Shown: piece after piece, positions 24,828 through 33,206 of the stretch | Numbering within the stretch: position 1 is the first letter of the stretch | Layout: each line of letters starts with the position of its first letter | NCBI GenBank assembly: GCA_965228625.1 | Contig: OZ245829.1 | Coordinates: forward strand, 930,001-994,000 | Origin: UBA2767 sp965228625 | GTDB lineage: Bacteria > Pseudomonadota > Alphaproteobacteria > Rhizobiales > Methyloligellaceae | Direction of reading: 5' to 3' | Length of the DNA stretch: 64,000 nt | Notes under the pieces: generated by a model | Told to the model about the DNA's origin: nothing | What the model saw: the letters and a program-made list of their open reading frames with translations, nothing else | The model's database searches: none | Program-made: the position numbers and the translations under genes

Positions 24828-25580
24828 CTAGTGAATGAGCGACCCTCCGTTCACATCGACTTCCGAGCCCGTCACATATGCTGACAGGCTTGACGCCAGA
24901 AACAGGCAGCAACCGGCCACATCCTCGGCCTCGCCGGCACGGCCCATGGGTATGTCTTTCAGGATGCTTTGGCGCATCTCGTCATTCAGCCGGCCGGCTG
25001 TGATGTCGGTCGCAATGAAGCCCGGACAGACGGCATTGGAGCGAATGCCGTCCGGTGCCAGTTCGCGCGCCATGGCCTTGGTCAGTCCGAGGATGCCGGC
25101 CTTGGCGGCCGAGTAGTGAGGGCCACCAAAGATACCTCCGCCGCGTTGCGCCGAAACGGAGGAGATATTCACAATTGAGCCGGACTTCTGCTCCCGCATG
25201 TGCGGGATGACTGCCTGGCTCATGTAGAGTGTGCCGCGCAGGTTCACGTCCAGCACGGCCTCGTAGTTTTCAGGCTCAATCTTCATGATCTTCAGCGGTT
25301 GGGTTATTCCGGCGTTGTTGACCAGAATGTCGATGGCACCAAGGCGGTCGACGACCTGCGTGGCGGCGGCGGCACAGGCCGCCTTGTCAGTGACATTGCA
25401 GGCTATGCCGATATTGCCGTCGCCGAGGTCTTGCGCCGCACTCTCCGCTTGCGATTGATCGAGATCGAGGATTGCCACTCTGGCGCCGTGATCGGCGAAC
25501 AGGCGTGCGGTTGCCTTTCCCAGACCCCGGGGCGAAGCGCCGCCGGTTACGATTGCAGTTTGACCATCCAGCAGTTTCAT
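24828..25580 (-). CDS. Short-chain dehydrogenase/reductase (SDR)
   Basis: 250 residues, the classical SDR size. The cofactor motif is 'TGGASPRGLGKATARLFA' (TGxxxxxG variant), with 'LVNNAGITQP' (NNAG), catalytic Ser in 'SIVNISSVSAQRGG', and Tyr/Lys in 'HYSAAKAGILG' (YxxxK). The C-terminal 'GSEVDVNGGSLIH' is typical. An acidic residue in 'VAILDLD' after strand 2 favours NAD. The start at 25580 places the Rossmann fold at residue 8. It lies between the transketolase subunits and the TRAP genes in one operon and probably oxidises a hydroxyl of the imported compound. Confidence 0.93.
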   Translation of the reverse strand: MKLLDGQTAIVTGGASPRGLGKATARLFADHGARVAILDLDQSQAESAAQDLGDGNIGIACNVTDKAACAAAATQVVDRLGAIDILVNNAGITQPLKIMKIEPENYEAVLDVNLRGTLYMSQAVIPHMREQKSGSIVNISSVSAQRGGGIFGGPHYSAAKAGILGLTKAMARELAPDGIRSNAVCPGFIATDITAGRLNDEMRQSILKDIPMGRAGEAEDVAGCCLFLASSLSAYVTGSEVDVNGGSLIH

Positions 25581-25594
25581 GAACCCCCCAATGT

Positions 25595-26638
25595 TCACAG
25601 CCAGGACCTGATGCTTTCGACGACGCCGCGAACCGAGATGCGATACTGGTCGTGGAGTGTCGGAAGCGCGCCCGCGTCAAGGAACTCATCCGGAAGCGCG
25701 ATCTGTCGGAACGGGACGTGGATGCCGCCCCGCATCAGGCATCCGGCAACCGCCTCTCCCAGGCCGCCTATAATCGTGTGATTTTCCGCCGTCACCACGA
25801 GACGGCCACCTTGCGCGGCTTCATGCGCGATCGTCTCCACATCGAGCGGTTTGATGGTCGGCGAGTGGAGAACGGCGCAATCAATTCCGTCCTTCTCCAG
25901 TGCTTTCGCCGCGTCGAGCACACGCATGGTCATGAAGCCGGACGAAACGAACAGCACGTCTGCGCCGCCGCGGAGCAGCTTGGCCTTGCCGACCTCGAAG
26001 CGGTAGTCGTATTCGCCGAGCACATCGGGAACGTTTCCGCGCAGCAACCGCATATAGACGGGACCGGCATGCTGCACGATGGCCGGAACGGCCTGGGCAA
26101 TCTCGGTCGCGTCGCAGGGATCGATGACCGTCAGGTTCGGCATGCCGCGGAAGATCGCAATGTCTTCTGTTGCCTGATGGCTCGGACCGTAACCCGTTGT
26201 CAGGCCAGGCAGAGCACACACGATCTTGACCGGCAAGCTCTCCTCGGCGATTGCCATGCAAATGAAATCGTAGGCGCGGCGTGAGGCGAACACAGCATAG
26301 GTTGTCGCAAATGGCGTGAAGCCCTCCCGCGCAAGCCCTGCCGCGGCGGAAATCATGACCTGCTCGGCCATGCCCATCTGGTAGAACCGGTCGGGATATG
26401 CCGCGGCAAAGACATGCAGGTCGGTGTATTTCGACAGGTCCGCGGTGAGAGCGACGATATCGGACCGGGACTGGGCCAGCTCCACGAGGGCGTTCCCGAA
26501 GGGCGCGCCGCACGTGCCGCGCCCTTCGGCGTCCAGGGAGGCAATCATCGCAGAGGTCGTAAGCCGTTCGCCGTCTGCGCCAACGGGCACACTGCGCGGC
26601 ACATATTTGGATTTCCGGCGGGAGAGAACGGCGGTCAT
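25595..26638 (-). CDS. Transketolase, C-terminal subunit
   Basis: 347 residues covering the pyrimidine-binding and C-terminal domains of a split transketolase. Seen are 'RGTCGAPFGNALVELAQ', 'ALTADLSKYTDL', 'RFYQMGMAEQVMISAAAGLA' (the glutamate activates thiamine diphosphate), 'TTGYGPSHQATEDIAIFRG' and 'VTAENHTIIGGLGEAVA'. Its ATG overlaps the stop of the N-terminal subunit by four bases (ATGA), showing translational coupling. Split transketolases are common in catabolic operons (for example apulose and sulfosugar routes). The real donor and acceptor are unknown. Confidence 0.94.
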   Translation of the reverse strand: MTAVLSRRKSKYVPRSVPVGADGERLTTSAMIASLDAEGRGTCGAPFGNALVELAQSRSDIVALTADLSKYTDLHVFAAAYPDRFYQMGMAEQVMISAAAGLAREGFTPFATTYAVFASRRAYDFICMAIAEESLPVKIVCALPGLTTGYGPSHQATEDIAIFRGMPNLTVIDPCDATEIAQAVPAIVQHAGPVYMRLLRGNVPDVLGEYDYRFEVGKAKLLRGGADVLFVSSGFMTMRVLDAAKALEKDGIDCAVLHSPTIKPLDVETIAHEAAQGGRLVVTAENHTIIGGLGEAVAGCLMRGGIHVPFRQIALPDEFLDAGALPTLHDQYRISVRGVVESIRSWL

Positions 26639-27489
26639 GCCGGCATCTCCTCATCAAGAATGCCGCGGGCCCTGACCCACTCGTCCTGTTCGACGCGAAC
26701 GAAATGGGTGATTTCCCGGTTTTCCAGAAACGGGACGCCCTTGCACATTGTGGTTTGGCAGATGATGGCGCGTGGTTGGGGCGCCTCCAGGTTGCGTGCG
26801 ATGTCGAACGCAGCCACCAGTTCGGGGATGTTGTTCCCGTCGACGCGCTGTACGTGCCAGCCGAATGCAGCCCATTTCTCTTCGAGCGGCTCGGCGCACA
26901 ACATGTCCGTGCTCTTGCCGTCGGCCTGCTGGTTGTTGAAATCGACGATCGCGATCAGGTTGTCCAGCTTGTGCTGGGTGGCGGACATGACCGCCTCCCA
27001 GGTCGAGCCCTCTCCGAGTTCACCGTCCGACAGGAGATTGTAGACGAAAGCCGGGTTGCCCTTGCGCTTCAGTCCGAGGCATATCCCGACGGCGATTCCA
27101 AGCCCGTGACCGAGCGATCCACCAGTGATCTCCATGCCCGGACTGTAAGCCGCCATGCCGGACATCGGCATGCGGCTGTCGTCCATTCCATATGTCTCCA
27201 TCTCGTCTTCGGGGAGAACGCCGGCCTCGATCAAGGCGGCATAAAGGGCAATGGCATAGTGTCCGATTGACAGGAGAAAGCGGTCTCGCCCTTCCCACTC
27301 CGGGTCGTCGGGACGATACCTCAGGGCATGAAAATACGAGACGGCCAGCACGTCCGCGATGCCCAATGCCTGACCGATGTAGCCTTGCCCTTGTATCTCG
27401 CCCATGAGCAAGGCGTTGCGTCGGATATGCCAGGCGCGTCTTGCCAGGCTCGTGTTCGAGCCGCGGGTATCACGGGACCCGTCGTTCAA
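26635..27489 (-). CDS. Transketolase, N-terminal subunit
   Basis: About 284 residues with the thiamine-diphosphate domain: 'NALLMGEIQGQGYIGQALG', 'FLLSIGHYAIALYAAL' (cofactor His), 'ITGGSLGHGLGIAVGI' and the diphosphate/Mg motif 'SDGELGEGSTWEAVMSA' ending 'VDFNNQQADG'. The start is set at TTG 27489 because an AGGGAG sequence sits 9 bases upstream and the protein then begins at the usual family position. An in-frame ATG at 27552 has no ribosome-binding site. It is the first gene of the operon TK-N, TK-C, SDR, dctP, dctQ, dctM. Confidence 0.92.
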   Translation of the reverse strand: MNDGSRDTRGSNTSLARRAWHIRRNALLMGEIQGQGYIGQALGIADVLAVSYFHALRYRPDDPEWEGRDRFLLSIGHYAIALYAALIEAGVLPEDEMETYGMDDSRMPMSGMAAYSPGMEITGGSLGHGLGIAVGICLGLKRKGNPAFVYNLLSDGELGEGSTWEAVMSATQHKLDNLIAIVDFNNQQADGKSTDMLCAEPLEEKWAAFGWHVQRVDGNNIPELVAAFDIARNLEAPQPRAIICQTTMCKGVPFLENREITHFVRVEQDEWVRARGILDEEMPA

Positions 27490-27837
27490 TGTGTTTCGCT
27501 CCCTTGCCCGGACCGGATTTTCTTTTCGTTCTGTCCGGAAATCAGGAAGCATGGTCGCGCGATGCGCGAGAGTCGCACAATCTAGAAAACTTAAAAGACT
27601 GTTTAGTTCTGCTTAATGACAGCGAGCTGCGTTCCGCGAAGGGTCGCACTGCCGAGATGTGACATTGGGGTCACGAAGATCACGCGCAATGCCCCGCAAT
27701 CGAACCGGCCGGAGGTGGTCCTGGCTTGAGAACGAACGCCATATTGGACAGAATACGTCCCTGGACGCGCATCTTTTGGCGCTCAGGTGCTCAGGACGCT
27801 TGAGGACGGACAACGTCCGCGTCGAAGGAACGATGCC

Positions 27838-28386
27838 ATGAGTGAAGTCGGTCGCAGACAGTTCATCGTCGGCGCGGCTGTCGTTGCAAGTGCCATGCGC
27901 ATCGGTTCGGATGGCAGCGCATCAACGGGCGAAGAGACGCACATGCCGTTTCGGACCTTTAGCGAAGTACAGGGCAACACTTACGCCGCCTGGTGTGATC
28001 TCCTCGCCAGCGGCGCTGCGGCCGCAGGCGTTGCGCATTTTGCGGACAAGTACGTATCCGGCCCATACGAACAATCCCTGTTGCTATCGCGCTTCCTGGT
28101 GACTCCGCCATTGTCCGCCTTCTACCTCACCGGGATCGCGGGAATTGATCAGGAAAGCCAGGCGCGGTTCGGCGAGGCCTTTCTTTCGCTTGAACGCGAC
28201 AAGCAGTTGCAGATCGTTGACGCGGCTGCCCGGTCCAAGACGCAGGCCTGGTCCGCGCCGGATCCGTTTCTCTTCTACCTTACGTCGCGCAGCGACGCGG
28301 TGGACGTCGTCTACGGGACCGAACAGGGGTTTCAGAATCTGGATTTTCCCTATCAGGCACACATTGCGCCGACGACGCCCTGGTAA
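27838..28386 (+). CDS. Tat-signal small subunit of a GMC-type dehydrogenase (gluconate 2-DH subunit 3-like)
   Basis: 182 residues. The N-terminus 'MSEVGRRQFIVGAAVVAS' carries a twin-arginine motif and hydrophobic stretch. The remainder is helical with no membrane anchor. Size, Tat signal and position 27 bases before a GMC oxidoreductase match the small chaperone-like subunit of membrane gluconate, sorbitol or glucose dehydrogenases, which carries the large subunit across the membrane. The family assignment comes mainly from context. The GAAGGAACG Shine-Dalgarno supports ATG 27838. No cytochrome c subunit is adjacent. Confidence 0.68.
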   Translation: MSEVGRRQFIVGAAVVASAMRIGSDGSASTGEETHMPFRTFSEVQGNTYAAWCDLLASGAAAAGVAHFADKYVSGPYEQSLLLSRFLVTPPLSAFYLTGIAGIDQESQARFGEAFLSLERDKQLQIVDAAARSKTQAWSAPDPFLFYLTSRSDAVDVVYGTEQGFQNLDFPYQAHIAPTTPW

Positions 28387-28413
28387 CGAACTGCCGGAAC
28401 GGGACAAGGGCCA

Positions 28414-29997
28414 ATGACCGCGCGCACCCATGACAAGACCGAGATTTTGGTGGTCGGGTCGGGAATCGCAGGCAGCACCATGGCCGCCGAGCTCGCCGAA
28501 GCCGGACTGGACGTGCTGGTGCTGGAGGGCGGGCCGCCACGCGCCATCGAGGACCTGATCAGTTCACAGATCTGGGCGCGCCGCCTGAAGTGGGGCGGCC
28601 CGCCGATCATTGGTCAAGGCAACATGACCGGCGGACTGACCTTTGGCATGGGCTGGGGCACCGGCGGTGCCGGAGCGCACTGGTACGGCCACTGGTTCCG
28701 CCATCACAAGAACGACTTCAAGGTTCGCTCGCTGTATGGGCGAGGTCTCGACTGGCCGATCGAATACGAGGATCTGCGGTCCTATTATGATCGCGCGCAG
28801 CGGTATTTCGGTGTGTCCGGCGATCGCGAACGGGATGTCTGGTCGCCGCCCGGCGAGGCCTATCCGATGCCGCCCTTGCCGACAAACCCGCAATCCAGAG
28901 CCATCAGGAAAGGGTTCGACGCGGTCGGGCTTCGCCTCGCCCCCACCACCGTGGCCATTAACAGCCAAGATTATGACGGACGGCGACCGTGTCTCCATGA
29001 TGGTTGGTGCGATGCGGGCTGCCCGATCGGAGCCCTGGCCAATACTCTGGTGCTTCAGTGGCCAAAGGCGCGAGCCGCCGGGGCGAAGTTGCGCAACCAT
29101 GCCTATGTGACCAGGGTGACGACGGATGCTTCCGGAAAACGGGCAACCGGTGTGGAGTATTACGACAAGAAAGGGCAGCTCAATTCCCAGCCGGCAGATA
29201 TTGTTATCGTGGCCTGTCACACCGTCGCCAACATCCGTTTGCTCCTGTTGTCGGCCAACGGCTCCCATCGGTCCGGACTTGCCAACGGCAGCGGGATGCT
29301 CGGCCACCACTTCATGTCCCACGCCGCTACGATTGTCTACGGCATGTTCGAAGAGGAAACCGAACCCCATCGCGGTATTACCGCTTCAAATGTCATGTGC
29401 CTAGAAGGCTATGACGACAAGGAGCCCGTGGCCGGTGCTTTCGGCAGTAGGACATGGCTGGCTGCGCAGGCGGTCAAACCCAATGGGTTGCTGGGGATAG
29501 CCATGGGCCGGCCCGAGCTTTACGGAGAGGCACTGGACAAGTTTCTGCGCCGGGCCACCAGGCACTTCGGCAACATGACCGTCATGTGCGAGGAGACGCC
29601 GATCTTCGAAAACCGCGTAGAGCTGGACGGCAGCCAAAAGGATGCCTTTGGCATGCCGGTCGCCAAGGTGATCAACGAGTTGCCTGAGGAAAACGTCAAA
29701 CGATCGGAACTCGCCAAGGAAGAGGGCCTCTCTGTTTTTCGCGCGGCAAATACATCCGAGGTTTGGGCAGGCGCGCAGGTTCCCATGCATGTGATGGGAG
29801 GGACGCCGATGGGCGACGACCCATCTCGGTCGGTGACAAATGCCTATGGCCAGACGCACGATATCGAGAACGTGTTCGTTGCGGGCGCAAGTTTGTTTCC
29901 AACCTGCGGTGCGGTCAATCCAACCGCGACCCTGGCCGCTTTGGTGCTGCGGACTGCCGACTATGTTCGGGAAAACGTCGCCTCATTGAAGAACTAG
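28414..29997 (+). CDS. GMC-family FAD-dependent oxidoreductase (alcohol/gluconate dehydrogenase type)
   Basis: 527 residues. The FAD dinucleotide fold is 'ILVVGSGIAGSTMAAELAEAGLDVLVLEGG' in two parts (GxGxxG then E). The middle contains a cysteine cluster, 'CLHDGWCDAGCPIGA', as in FAD-dependent dehydrogenases of the gluconate/glucose group that hold an Fe-S cluster. The C-terminus carries the active-site region 'HVMGGTPMGDDP' and 'CGAVNPTATLAAL', with catalytic His/Asn. It has no signal of its own, consistent with export by the Tat-tagged partner encoded just before. It oxidises a polyol or sugar acid in the periplasm, by inference. Confidence 0.9.
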   Translation: MTARTHDKTEILVVGSGIAGSTMAAELAEAGLDVLVLEGGPPRAIEDLISSQIWARRLKWGGPPIIGQGNMTGGLTFGMGWGTGGAGAHWYGHWFRHHKNDFKVRSLYGRGLDWPIEYEDLRSYYDRAQRYFGVSGDRERDVWSPPGEAYPMPPLPTNPQSRAIRKGFDAVGLRLAPTTVAINSQDYDGRRPCLHDGWCDAGCPIGALANTLVLQWPKARAAGAKLRNHAYVTRVTTDASGKRATGVEYYDKKGQLNSQPADIVIVACHTVANIRLLLLSANGSHRSGLANGSGMLGHHFMSHAATIVYGMFEEETEPHRGITASNVMCLEGYDDKEPVAGAFGSRTWLAAQAVKPNGLLGIAMGRPELYGEALDKFLRRATRHFGNMTVMCEETPIFENRVELDGSQKDAFGMPVAKVINELPEENVKRSELAKEEGLSVFRAANTSEVWAGAQVPMHVMGGTPMGDDPSRSVTNAYGQTHDIENVFVAGASLFPTCGAVNPTATLAALVLRTADYVRENVASLKN

Positions 29998-30116
29998 GCT
30001 GTCGCGTGGTTGTGAGCCAAGCCGACGAAGATCCCCGAACGTCAAGTCGTATCAGATCTCGATGCAGGCCGGTGTGCCTTCCCGGCCGGGTGTCTGCTCC
30101 TGACCGATATCTGACT

Positions 30117-31400
30117 TCAGCCGAATACCGATTGAACCACCTGGTTCGGCAGCCAGAGCACGATGGCAGGGATCAGCATGCACAACACGAGCACGCACCC
30201 GTCCGTGCAAAGGAACGGGAACGAGCCTCTCATGACCGTTGTGACCGGCACGCCGGTCGTGCCGCTCACGGCAAACAGGTTGAGGCCGACGGGCGGGATC
30301 ACCGCGCCCATCTCGATACACAGGGCAAACAGGATTCCCAGATGGATCGGGTCGATGCCGAGTGTGATCGACACGGGGTAGATGACGGGCACGACGAGAA
30401 CCAGCACCGCAACGCCCGTGAGGAACATCGACAGCATGAGCAGAACGACCATCAGCAGTGCCAGGGAACCGATCGGGCTCAGGCCCATTTCCGTGACCCA
30501 TTGCGCGACGTCCTGCGGCCAGCCCTGGTTTGCAAGCAGGAACTGAAAGATGCCAACGCCACCCAGCACAAAGAACAGTATGGCTGTCAGGTTGATGGCG
30601 CGCTGGGTTGCAAAATAGGCCTCCTGCAAGAACTTGCCACGCAAGGCAAACGCGCCGTATGCAAGGGCGTAGGCACAAGCTGCCGCGCCGGATTCCGTCG
30701 GCGTGAGCACGCCGCCGTAAAGGCCTCCGAGTACGATAACCGGCATCATCAACGCCGGGAACGCGTCCACGAGCGCGGCACCCAGTTCCTTCAACGAGAA
30801 TTTGCTCGCCGGGAGGCCGAGGATCGCCGCCATCACCAACACGATGATCGCATCGCTCGTCGCCAGCATCAGGCCGGGCGCCACGCCGGCAAAGAACAGC
30901 TTGACGATAGATTGCTCGGTCAGAACCCCGTAGAGGATGAGCGTGATGCTCGGCGGAATGAGAATGGCGATGCCTCCGCCCGTGGCAATAACGCCGGCCG
31001 CCATCCATTTCGGATAGCCGCGTTTCAACATCTCCGGATAGGCCACCACGCCCATGGCGGCTGCCATGGCCGTGCTCGACCCGGAGATGGCGCCGAACAT
31101 CACCGCGGCCAGGATCGTTGCGTAGGCGAAACCACCGGGCAGCCAGCCGATCAAGGCGTCGGCGAACCGGAACAGCTTCGCGATGAGACCCGTCCGTTCC
31201 ATCAGGAATCCGGCGTACACAAAGAACGGGATCGCCATCAGCGTGTAGCTGTTCACGAAACTGAAGAAGGATCGAAAGACGGCGCTCTGGCTCAAGAGCG
31301 GATCGATGAGAATGAAAGCGACCGTGGCACCGATGAGTGCGACTGCGATCGGGGCGCCGAGAGCCAGAAGCGTGAACAGCGCGGTTCCGATGAAAGCCAT
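30117..31400 (-). CDS. dctM: TRAP transporter large permease DctM (system 2)
   Basis: A 427-residue inner-membrane protein with about 12 helices. DctM signatures include 'LMAIPFFVYAGFLMERTGLIAKL', 'AAVMFGAISGSSTAMAAAMG' and 'GGIAILIPPSITLILYGVLTEQS'. It is the last gene of dctP-dctQ-dctM and converges with the GMC gene, whose stop lies 119 bases away. It is distinct from system 1 (low sequence resemblance outside motifs), so the two systems probably import different substrates. Confidence 0.95.
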   Translation of the reverse strand: MAFIGTALFTLLALGAPIAVALIGATVAFILIDPLLSQSAVFRSFFSFVNSYTLMAIPFFVYAGFLMERTGLIAKLFRFADALIGWLPGGFAYATILAAVMFGAISGSSTAMAAAMGVVAYPEMLKRGYPKWMAAGVIATGGGIAILIPPSITLILYGVLTEQSIVKLFFAGVAPGLMLATSDAIIVLVMAAILGLPASKFSLKELGAALVDAFPALMMPVIVLGGLYGGVLTPTESGAAACAYALAYGAFALRGKFLQEAYFATQRAINLTAILFFVLGGVGIFQFLLANQGWPQDVAQWVTEMGLSPIGSLALLMVVLLMLSMFLTGVAVLVLVVPVIYPVSITLGIDPIHLGILFALCIEMGAVIPPVGLNLFAVSGTTGVPVTTVMRGSFPFLCTDGCVLVLCMLIPAIVLWLPNQVVQSVFG

Positions 31401-31402
31401 GA

Positions 31403-31960
31403 CTAGATGTCAATTCCTTCTTCCACGGGCGCCCACTCGAATACCTTCTTGCCAAACAGAGCGCGGATGTCCTGATAGAGCTGAAAGAACGTCACGATCG
31501 CCATCAGGAAGAATGTGACAACGAGAGCGAGTTGGAACGGCCAGATCACGAGCACCATGGAGAGGGTCGTGCGTTCCATCATCATGGAGCGCTCGACCGC
31601 CGGGATACCCCAATAGGCCAGTGCGGAATACAAAGCGAGTGAAACGGCCGTGAGCAGCGCTCGGATAAAAAGAACCAGCTTCCGCATCCTCATTTCTTCA
31701 AGCGTATCGACAACGAAGCTGACGCGAAGATGCGATCGGCGCGCTTGTGTTACGGCAAAGTAAAGGAACACCGCCGAGACGATGCCGTACGTGACCGCGT
31801 CCTGGCCCCAGTCATAGACGACGCCGAACACGTACCGGCGAAACACCTCAAGAATCGCAAGGCCGGTTCCGAGGAACATGGCCAGGATCGCCAGATTACC
31901 GATGACCTTTTCCAGCAAAAAGCGAAACACCCGGTAGATCCGGTCGAAAACATAATCCAT
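31403..31960 (-). CDS. dctQ: TRAP transporter small permease DctQ (system 2)
   Basis: 185 residues with four hydrophobic helices and the DctQ pattern 'LEVFRRYVFGVVYDWGQDAVTYGIV' between helices 1 and 2. It is separated from dctM by two bases, so the two are probably translationally coupled. A stable hairpin (32023-32046) lies between this gene and dctP. Confidence 0.9.
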   Translation of the reverse strand: MDYVFDRIYRVFRFLLEKVIGNLAILAMFLGTGLAILEVFRRYVFGVVYDWGQDAVTYGIVSAVFLYFAVTQARRSHLRVSFVVDTLEEMRMRKLVLFIRALLTAVSLALYSALAYWGIPAVERSMMMERTTLSMVLVIWPFQLALVVTFFLMAIVTFFQLYQDIRALFGKKVFEWAPVEEGIDI

Positions 31961-32022
31961 TTAAAGTACTCGCTTGGCCGGGTTGCGTATTTGCAACCGG
32001 TAAAATTGGAGAGGTGAGAGAA

Positions 32023-32046
32023 CGGCCAGCCCTACGGGGCTGGCCG
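32023..32046 (-). terminator. Intercistronic hairpin between dctP and dctQ (system 2)
   Basis: A perfect 10-bp stem, CGGCCAGCCC / GGGCTGGCCG, with a 4-base loop. On the minus strand it follows the dctP stop and is followed by TTCTCTC. It is the third such hairpin in the window at a binding-protein/permease junction. Confidence 0.65.
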
Positions 32047-32057
32047 CTCGATAGTGC

Positions 32058-33206
32058 TTATTTCTTGCGGTATTTGGCGAACAGCTTGTTCATCTCGGTG
32101 CAGTCGGTCTTCTCAAGTTCGCTCTCGCCCAGCGGGTTGCCTTTGACGGCAGCCTTGGCCTCTTTAGCAAACGTGTCGACCCACTCGTCAGCACCCGACG
32201 GGGTGTTGGCCTTGATCCAGTCCTGCGTCGCGTTGCCAAGTTTCTTTGCAAGCGCGGAAGCCTGGTCCTGGCTCATGACGTAGATGCCGGGTTTCGACGG
32301 GTCGTCGGTTCCGAACTTGTCGAGGAGCATCTTGTCGTTGCAGAAGTTGCCCTGTTTGGCGAGCGGAAGCACCTCGTTCTGGACGATGTCCACAATGATC
32401 TTCTGGTGCTCCGGCTTGACCGTATCCCACCACTTTTTCGATGCGCCGAGCCAGTAGTAGTCGCCGACAATGCCGTTCACGCCGGCAACGGAGAAGAACG
32501 GCGCCTGTTCCTTGACGCGGTTCCAGCCGCCGAGGCTGGTCAGAAGACCGTCGATCACACCCGTCTCAAGTGCAGGCGGAACATCACCGAAGGCCATCGT
32601 CGTCGGGTTGGAGCCGAACGCGCTGAGCATGGCGTTTTCAGCCGGACCCATCGAGCGCATTTTCTTGTCCGTGAAGTCGTCGGGCGCGATCAGACGACGC
32701 GCCTTCGCACCGACGCCCATATAGAACGACAAGTGCGCGGTCCCGAACATCTTCACACCGTGGATTTTGTCGAAGCGGTCGACCAGCATCTTGTAGGTGT
32801 CAAAATTGTCCAGCTCATTGATCGCGCCGGGCGTGGTCAGCAGCATGGGGCCGACCACAACGTTGGCATAGGGATCGACCTGCGCAGTCTTGCCGAACTG
32901 ACCCCAGGCCATCTCCAGGTTGCCTTCCGTCATCGCTTCGACCGCTTCCGGGATCTTGTAAAGCGATGAGGAAACGAAGATCCGGACGCTGCTGCCCGGG
33001 ATCTCTTCTTCAACACGTTGTTTGAACCGCTCCATGGCGATCGCCGCCGGGTGCGGCAGGCCCGCCGTATCGGACGCGACGCGGATGGTGACTTCAGCTC
33101 GGGCGTATGAGGTCATCATGGCGCCAGCCAGGACAACCGCACAACCGAGGGTTGCTAGTCGCTTGCCGATACTCCGGCCCAACGACCACTTGAATTTCAA
33201 TGACAT
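32058..33206 (-). CDS. dctP: TRAP transporter solute-binding protein DctP (system 2)
   Basis: 382 residues, somewhat long for DctP. A Sec signal covers about residues 1-37 (cleavage near ARA-E). DctP features include 'TEGNLEMAWGQFGKTAQVDP', 'DDFTDKKMRSMGPAENAMLSAFG' (the arginine after KK/MRS is the carboxylate-binding position) and 'ETGVIDGLLTSLGGW'. Two cysteines, in 'NFCNDK' and 'KTDCTE', could form a disulfide in the C-terminal extension. A dctP-type cluster next to a GMC dehydrogenase suggests uptake of its product or substrate, which is inference. Confidence 0.93.
   Translation of the reverse strand: MSLKFKWSLGRSIGKRLATLGCAVVLAGAMMTSYARAEVTIRVASDTAGLPHPAAIAMERFKQRVEEEIPGSSVRIFVSSSLYKIPEAVEAMTEGNLEMAWGQFGKTAQVDPYANVVVGPMLLTTPGAINELDNFDTYKMLVDRFDKIHGVKMFGTAHLSFYMGVGAKARRLIAPDDFTDKKMRSMGPAENAMLSAFGSNPTTMAFGDVPPALETGVIDGLLTSLGGWNRVKEQAPFFSVAGVNGIVGDYYWLGASKKWWDTVKPEHQKIIVDIVQNEVLPLAKQGNFCNDKMLLDKFGTDDPSKPGIYVMSQDQASALAKKLGNATQDWIKANTPSGADEWVDTFAKEAKAAVKGNPLGESELEKTDCTEMNKLFAKYRKK

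Noticed and set aside
29763..31406. 547-codon plus-strand open frame overlapping the GMC gene end and TRAP system 2
   Set aside because: It has biased, low-complexity composition (His/Arg/Glu-rich) and is antisense to a clear DctM permease.
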